Shown here piece after piece: positions 58,640 through 64,000 of a stretch of 64,000 bases of DNA. Position 1 is the first letter of the stretch; every line of letters begins with the position of its first letter. Under the pieces are notes generated by a model, which saw nothing but the letters and a program-made list of their open reading frames with translations, searched no databases and was not told where the DNA came from. The DNA comes from Heligmosomoides polygyrus polygyrus (Eukaryota; Nematoda; Chromadorea; Rhabditida; Heligmosomidae): positions 64,702,983-64,766,982 of the forward strand of contig OX377201.1 of assembly GCA_947396885.1 (NCBI GenBank). Direction: 5' to 3'. A program made the position numbers and the translations under genes.

Positions 58640-59319
58640 TCTATGGAATCAAACATGATGCCTCAAGAATGTTATACGTTAACCTTCCCATTCTGTAGCG
58701 ACTACAAAAGATGTCCAAGAGCTGTGATCATACGGTTTCGACGATCAAAAGTTTTTTATCCTTCTGCTATGGGAATGTTTCTGGACTTGTTTCAAAATGC
58801 AGAAAAGCAGAGATTTTACGGTGCGTCACACGGTGGGATTTAGCCATGCATTCACTCGTTTGACTCACTCAGTATGCTTGTTGGATTACTACATGCTCAG
58901 TTGCTGTTTTTGCCGCATTGGTCAGTGTTGAAATGATTTTAAATTTCAGTTTTCACTGCTGTTTCTGCAAAATTTTAGAGCAATCTAAAATTTGGTAGCA
59001 TTTTAGAAATTTGATGATTTTCGCACGAACAAACAATGCAGCCTTTCTGTTGAAATATCCAAGCAAAATTTTTAAGTCTGCCTTTCTTGAATGGTGTGAA
59101 TAGTGATTTGAAAGGTGTATTACTAGCAAGATGTCGCGAAAAAGGGAAATAGTTTGGAAGGAAAACTGTTGTGAGGATAACAAATAAATAAATATTGAAT
59201 CACATCTGAATAACATTAGCAGAAAAAGCTTCTAAAAATGTAGTTGTACTGCACTATACACCAGATGACTTACGATTTACGGTTTACGAAATTTCAAATT
59301 TCATTAACGCACACCCCTG
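58640..59319 (+). mobile_element. hAT-like element, right half only
   Basis: The right end (acgatttacggtttacga, then aacgcacacccctg at 59319) matches the 37283-39412 element, and upstream patches such as atgcttgttggatta are shared with 38855. No left end or 8-bp duplication was found, so it is truncated. Confidence 0.6.
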
Positions 59320-59395
59320 GTCCTAGTTGATGCTCCTTCTGGGCATCTCTATGAAGCATTAAGCGGAACTCTGCGAGAATGAGACAGTACATACT

Positions 59396-59556
59396 CCGAT
59401 CCCGTGTAGATTTTGAGAGAGCAGAAAGGTCGGTCAGACGGTACTTGCGGTTAAAGACGATGTTGTAGGACCGACCACCAAGGGATTCCCAGGTCCATTG
59501 TAGAGAAGGCTTCTTAAACTGCGAGTTTCCATGGAGTCTTCCTGGTCCTTGACAAG
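59396..59556 (-). pseudogene. RTE endonuclease scrap
   Basis: The minus strand matches the RTE near 24700-24870: tccatggaaactcgcagttt, acaatggacctgggaatcc, then aaccgcaagtac and tctacacgggat. Frameshifted. It lies just left of the hAT-like element at 59565. Confidence 0.75.
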
Positions 59557-59564
59557 GCCCCGAT

Positions 59565-61299
59565 GAGGGGTGTGCGTTTAACGACTAACGATTTACCGAT
59601 TTATCAGATATACCTGCATTTTTCCTTAAATTTTTTTTAACGATATTTAACGACGAAAATTTCCGTTAAATTGTATTAACGACATTTTAGGCGCAATTTT
59701 TGAAATTCTACTTATTCCTTATGTAAATGCATTTGAGACGCCTTTTTGAATGAGCTTTAGTATTATCGCTGTGATACCAAGGAAATGCTCCACCTACTTT
59801 ATTTTTTCTACGGTTTTTTGTGATATCAGTTCAACAGTGGGGTTGAAAGGCATAGGAGAAGTGAAGAAAACGCTAGGAAGCAGAAATCATGCGAGAAAAT
59901 AAGTGCAAGAAACAAAGCAGGGAAGAAAAACTCTTTCTCTCTTCCCTGCAAGTTTTCGGAAAAGCTGGACGGGTTCCTCGTGCAGGATCAGGTGATGATG
60001 GTAGGCAACGCTGAGTCCCACCTAACTGAGGGAGCGTGGCTGTCATTACTTCACTTTTCTTGAATTTTATGCCATGCAAGTCAACCATTTTGCTCAACCT
60101 TCTCCTCTACTTCGCTCCGTTGGAAGTTTTCGTTGGGAGAATTACAGCCGGTATACTCGTGGAAGGATGAGCATATGTACATGAAGGCAATAAAATTAGA
60201 CAAAAAAGAGAAGTCGATGATCCTTCTTCGTCAACTATTATGCATAAGGTTACTCCAAAAACTGATTCTTTACGTGCAGTCTGTTGCATGAGGATTTTCT
60301 ACTTTCTGCAAAACGGTATATCTTTGAAGGTGCAGGCCTGGCTCTAACAAGGTACGTTCCTTTATGTTTGTGGATTTTTTCGTCTAATTTGCGAATTTAC
60401 TATATTAAATTTTATCATTCAAAAATGTGCTCTACAAGAATGGGAATAAATTGAGAAACCAAAACATGTTTGGGAACCTCAAGTTTCAAGAAAAAAATCG
60501 GAGTGGACAACTGCTGAAATGTCGTAAAAGAGTGATAGACGGTGTGAAAGAGTGAGAGTTCTATTTGGAGGAATTGGGAAGGATAAAGACAAGATGAACC
60601 ACTGTTAGTATATACGGTACATGACTGTTCATTTAATTCTTTGCAGTAAGAACAGGATCTTATGGGACAAAAAAACTGTTGTGAAACAGCAGATCTATAG
60701 GCTTCGCACATATCCTCCAAAAACAAATGAATTCGTTGTGGTCACTGCCTGATCAGAATTCGTCATTTAAAAGTCCTGCAGTTTTCCGAAGCAATTATGG
60801 CAACATAGAAGAATGTTGGGCCGTAAACATCTACCGGGCGAACGCAATTCTTGAGAAGGTTCTGTCAGGACAAACGAAAACGCTCAAAAATGCTCAACTG
60901 CGATACGGTGCACAGTACTCTGTATCTTCTCGGAAGCTGGACGACTTTCCATAAGCTAAACGAACTAGGCATAGGAAGAAAAAAATTTTTTGGAAGTCTA
61001 GTTGCTTCTGTTCGGTTTTGGAATTCCAATGATTTTTCTCGTTCTGCGGATTTGTTGGTGATAGATGGACTGTTGTTGTTTGTTGTGGAGGTGAAGACGT
61101 AGTCATGTAATTGCCATGTATGTAGACGGCGTCGAAAAAATCAATAAAGAAGTAGATCTAGCGCTTTACATGCTGAAATGCAGCCAAAATGTCTGCAGCT
61201 AAGGAACTTCCATTCAACGAATTTACCGATTTTAACGCAATTTTTTTGTTAAAAAATAGTCGTTAAAAATTTACCGAAAAAAATTTAAACCACACCCTG
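59565..61299 (+). mobile_element. hAT-like non-autonomous element, ttaacg type
   Basis: Ends gaggggtgtgcgttt and aaaccacaccctg. The subterminal regions are full of ttaacga/taccgattt. Flanks gccccgat (59557-59564) and gtttcgat (61300-61307) match at 5 of 8, differing only by C/T, so a decayed duplication is possible. The interior carries the dispersed repeat at 60338 and unrecognised frames of 75-103 codons. Confidence 0.6.
60338..60602 (+). repeat. dispersed repeat, copy 2 (partner 1873-2158)
   Basis: Aligns in the same direction with 1873-2158; see shared blocks there. Lies inside the hAT-like element. Confidence 0.65.
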
Positions 61300-61307
61300 G
61301 TTTCGAT

Positions 61308-61436
61308 GCGAGCGTGCGAGCGTTGTAAGTGTAAGTGTCATTCTAATCCTTCTCAATTTGCACAGCCTTGTTAGGCCCCGAGATTTTAGCGGCCTCTTCG
61401 TAATCGTCCTTTCCACCACTGCAGAAATGGAAGCCT
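61308..61436 (-). pseudogene. RTE N-terminal scrap
   Basis: The minus strand reads KSRGLTRLCKLRRIRMT, matching the start of the RTE protein (KSQGLTRLRKLRRTRMT). It begins immediately right of the hAT-like element, and the opposite side holds a later RTE segment, so about 0.5 kb of RTE is missing between them. Confidence 0.8.
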
Positions 61437-61437
61437 T

Positions 61438-61816
61438 TTCCGTCGTGTCGCATGGATACTCGAGACTGTCCATGCGACACGACGGAAGCCTAAGTTTCAG
61501 CATTCCGCTGAAGAAGCCGACCACTGTCACTAATGAACCGCCTCCAAAGTTGCGACGACGGGGGCTTCTCGCAGGTTTCTCCAGTATTGTCGATATCCTT
61601 CGGAGGCCATCCAGATTAAATTTCTTTCATCTTTACCAACGATAAAAATCTAATCTGGATGGCCCCAATGGATGCTGGCATTACTGGAGAAACCTGCGGG
61701 AAGTCCCCGTCCCGTCTTCGCAATTTTGGAGGCGGTTCATCAGTGGCAGTGGCCGGCTCCTGCAGCTGCGGAATGCTTAAGCTTAGACTTCCTTTGTGTT
61801 CCGTTGTGTCGCATAG
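61438..61816. repeat. nested palindromes
   Basis: Small hairpin: ttccgtcgtgtcgcatgga at 61438-61456 pairs perfectly with 61469-61487 (12-nt loop). Larger one: 61470-61618 pairs imperfectly with 61651-61816 around a 32-nt loop (inner joint atccagatta/taatctggat). The cgtcgtgtcgcat block therefore occurs three times. Confidence 0.85.
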
Positions 61817-61859
61817 TCAGTCTGGAGTGTCAAGATGTACTAGATCTACCATTCTGCCT

Positions 61860-62165
61860 TTGTTGAGAGGCAGAAGGCATCAAACTCATGTTCTGCAGCA
61901 GGGCACCGCTGCAGTTCATATGTCTTGCTCGAACAAAGATTGGCTCCACCGTCAAACATCCAAGTAACGAACTGGCCGGATTGTTCTCCTGACAGCAAGT
62001 CAATGGAGAACATGTGGGAGATCGTGGTTCAACGAGCCTACGTGAATAGCCGACAGTTCAGTGACGTGATTTTCAGCGATTTTGATTACATGGGACAACA
62101 GCGAAGACAAAATCATCCAGAACCTTGTCAACAGCACGAATAATACGGTGCACGATGTTGTCAGA
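61860..62165 (+). pseudogene. Tc1-like (DD34E) transposase, C-terminal fragment
   Basis: HVLQQGTAAVHMS corresponds to the second catalytic block, with Gly in place of Asp. After a frameshift come NWPDCSPDSKSMENMWEIVV and QRAYVNSRQFSD, where ENMW holds the catalytic Glu position of Tc1-type enzymes. Near the end IIQNLVNSTNN is legible in another frame. Two or more frameshifts. The upstream half is absent; palindromes occupy its place. Confidence 0.75.
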
Positions 62166-62556
62166 AATAATGTCGCTCCGATCGACTTCTGAATTTAGTA
62201 AAAAGTTTGTTTAAGTGGATACATGCTTTCGAAACGCCAACTTTTAACCAATTTCCTTCAAAAAAAGTCTGATTCTCGTGTGAGACGAAAACTTTCCTAA
62301 AAGCGAGTGGTTACCTAATTTCGACTACGAGGAATCTATTGAAGCTATTGCAGGCCTGCAGAAATAATAGCGAAACGAGATATGGGTAAGTTTTGAAGTG
62401 GATACATACTTTTGAAACGCACTGTACTATTTCAAGAGGGAAATCGATGGAGTGTTCCGCGGATCTCCCATAGTGTTTGAAAGCACACGAAAAAATCGTT
62501 TTGGAAGGCACCGTGCGAGATTATGCCATGCGCCCTCCACTATGACACGTATATTA

Positions 62557-63850
62557 TTAGGTTGTAACGAATTAAATGACACTGGCTCGCGCCATTTTTT
62601 GGCGCGTCTTTACGCGTTTGATCAAGAACAAACCGTAACATGTGGCATATCGTTTAGAAGCGCAAACTCTGCTCTACCGGCGTGTACCAAATTTTCTATG
62701 TAAAAGTGGGAAAACTTAAGAGTTTTATTGACTTTTTTGCAGATGGACAAAAGGGTAATCCGAGGCATTTACTTGTATGAATTCAAGCTGGGCACTACAG
62801 CTAAGGAGGCGGACGAGAAGATCGACGCCGCATTCGGTCATGGATGTTCCACAATTCGGACGGCGTATCGTTGGTGTCAGAAGTTCCGGAATGGAGATGA
62901 GAGCTTGGAAGAACATGAAGTTCGTGGGAGGCATAGTGATGTTGATGAGGACAAGCTGAGAGATGTGGTAGAGGAGGATCCACACAAAGGTACCAGGGAG
63001 ATAGCGAAGGTTCTTGGCGTCAGTCACAGCACAGCTGCCCGGCATCTGAAGGAAATTGGAAAGACCAAAAAGCTGGAAAGATGGGTGCCTCACGAGCTGT
63101 CTGAGGAGCAAAGGAACCGACGATATGAGATCTCGTCCGCACTGCTTCTACGGAACGAGACGGACCCATTCCTTGATCGCATCATAACCTGTGACGAGAA
63201 ATGGATAATGTACGACAACAGGCGACGATCGGCACAGTGGGTGGACAGCGATGAGAGCCCCAAGGTTTTTGCGAAGCCGGAATCGCACCAAAAGAAAGTA
63301 ATGGTGACAGTATGGTGGTGTTTGCTGGGAATTATTCACCACAGCTTCCTCCCTCCCGGTGAATCCATCACGGCAGAGAAGTACTGCATCGAAATTGAAG
63401 AAATGATGAAAAAGTTGAAGGATATCCGGCCGGCCTTGGTAAACCGAAGGCGAGTTCTCCTTCTGCACGACAATGCTCGCTCCATGTAGCACGAATGACG
63501 TGGCAGAAATTGAATGAGCTGAGCATTGAAACTCTACCACATCCTCCGTTTTCTCCCGACCTCTCCCCAACAGACTACAATTTCTTCAAGCATCTTGGCG
63601 ACTTCTTGGTAGGGAAAATATTCAAATACCAACAGGAATTCAAATACCAACAGGATGTCGTGCCTTCGAAGATTTCGTCAATTCCAGAACTTCTGATTTT
63701 TATGCTACTGGGATAAAAAATCTTGTGTCACGTTGGCAAAGATGTGAGAATCAGAAGGTTTTATTTCGATTAATAAACTTGCCTACAAGCCGAGATATTA
63801 ACTGTTTAAATTTACAGTGGTTCAGTGCCATTTATTTCGTTACAACCTAA
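62557..63850 (+). mobile_element. mariner element, complete with TIRs
   Basis: The left terminus ttaggttgtaacgaa and its mirrored right terminus share about 27 bp with two mismatches. TA duplications lie at 62555-62556 and 63851-63852. 1294 bp, the usual mariner size. The protein resembles the cecropia/HSMAR1 subfamily, like the hookworm element bandit. Confidence 0.92.
62743..63773 (+). pseudogene. mariner transposase (DD34D), three frame breaks
   Basis: Starts MDKRVIRGIYLYEFKLGTTA at 62743. First helix-turn-helix to about residue 55 (TAYRWCQKFRNGDESLEEHE), second at about 70-110 (STAARHLKEIGKTKKLERW), then VPHELSEEQRNRR (the conserved linker). Catalytic Asp 151 (ITCDEKW) and 243 (LLHDNAR) are in the first frame. 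A one-base loss near 63481 shifts the frame; the third Asp follows in SPDLSPTDYNFF, with 34 residues spacing if read through. An 18-bp in-frame tandem duplication lies at 63620-63655. Further indels near 63655-63667 and 63745 precede the normal ending (RRFYFD, stop 63771). The ends and triad are kept, so decay is recent. Confidence 0.9.
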
Positions 63851-64000
63851 TAAATGGTTGATGGGGTGAATCGCTTCTGTAGAATCGTTCTGTAGTGAAC
63901 CGGCTGTTTTCGGATTTGGCGTTAGCAAACGTTTCGCATAGACGAAAATTCAGTTTCCAAGATTTCGAATAAACCTATCAGAAATAAATGGCGATTCAAG

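Overview
The window is eukaryotic nuclear DNA, most likely from a parasitic nematode, and a strongylid hookworm (Ancylostoma/Necator-like) is my best guess. The basis is the mix of mobile elements: a compact RTE-type LINE with an AP-endonuclease plus reverse transcriptase frame, a mariner of the cecropia/HSMAR1 type resembling the hookworm element 'bandit', Tc1- and DD37D-type transposases, hAT-like 8-bp target duplications, and many AT-rich foldbacks. There is no operon structure, no rRNA and no intact tRNA gene. Two 200-N assembly gaps are present (1525-1724 and 27838-28037).

This is almost entirely a mobile-element graveyard. I could support only one host-gene-like exon, a minus-strand rhodopsin-type GPCR TM1-TM2 exon at 6369-6501. 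Two LINE families dominate. The RTE family has a near-complete copy at 23588-27006, a 5'-truncated copy with an uninterrupted RT frame at 40151-42111 (minus), and fragments at 21874-22933, 34205-34690, 59396-59556 and 61308-61436. A second endonuclease/RT family, which I label 'LINE-B', lies at 1-627, 1190-1524, 7795-7870, 11515-12980, 20990-21500 and 51560-53900. A jockey/CR1-like LINE lies at 5000-6160, and a piece of a Penelope-like GIY-YIG domain at 12982-13110.

DNA transposons: a mariner with both TIRs and TA duplications (62557-63850), a DD37D element with both TIRs (16780-18046), transposase fragments at 10800-11262, 13137-13628 and 61860-62165, and hAT-like non-autonomous elements with 8-bp duplications at 8282-9355, 14155-15585, 37283-39412 and (weaker) 59565-61299. 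A tRNA-derived SINE family has two copies with 13-14-bp duplications (9636-9919 and 48846-49137). Foldbacks lie at 13812-16493, 23339-28897, 31660-32801, 42613-42741, 56634-57905 and 61438-61816.

The layers give relative dates: a hAT-like element is inside a foldback arm, the full RTE is inside the arm of another inverted repeat whose other arm keeps the empty site, and a hAT-like element sits between two RTE pieces. The most unusual signal is six short tandem arrays that share a 40-43-bp period although they fall into four sequence types. I saw no evidence of a new host-encoded pathway. The novelty here lies in repeat architecture.
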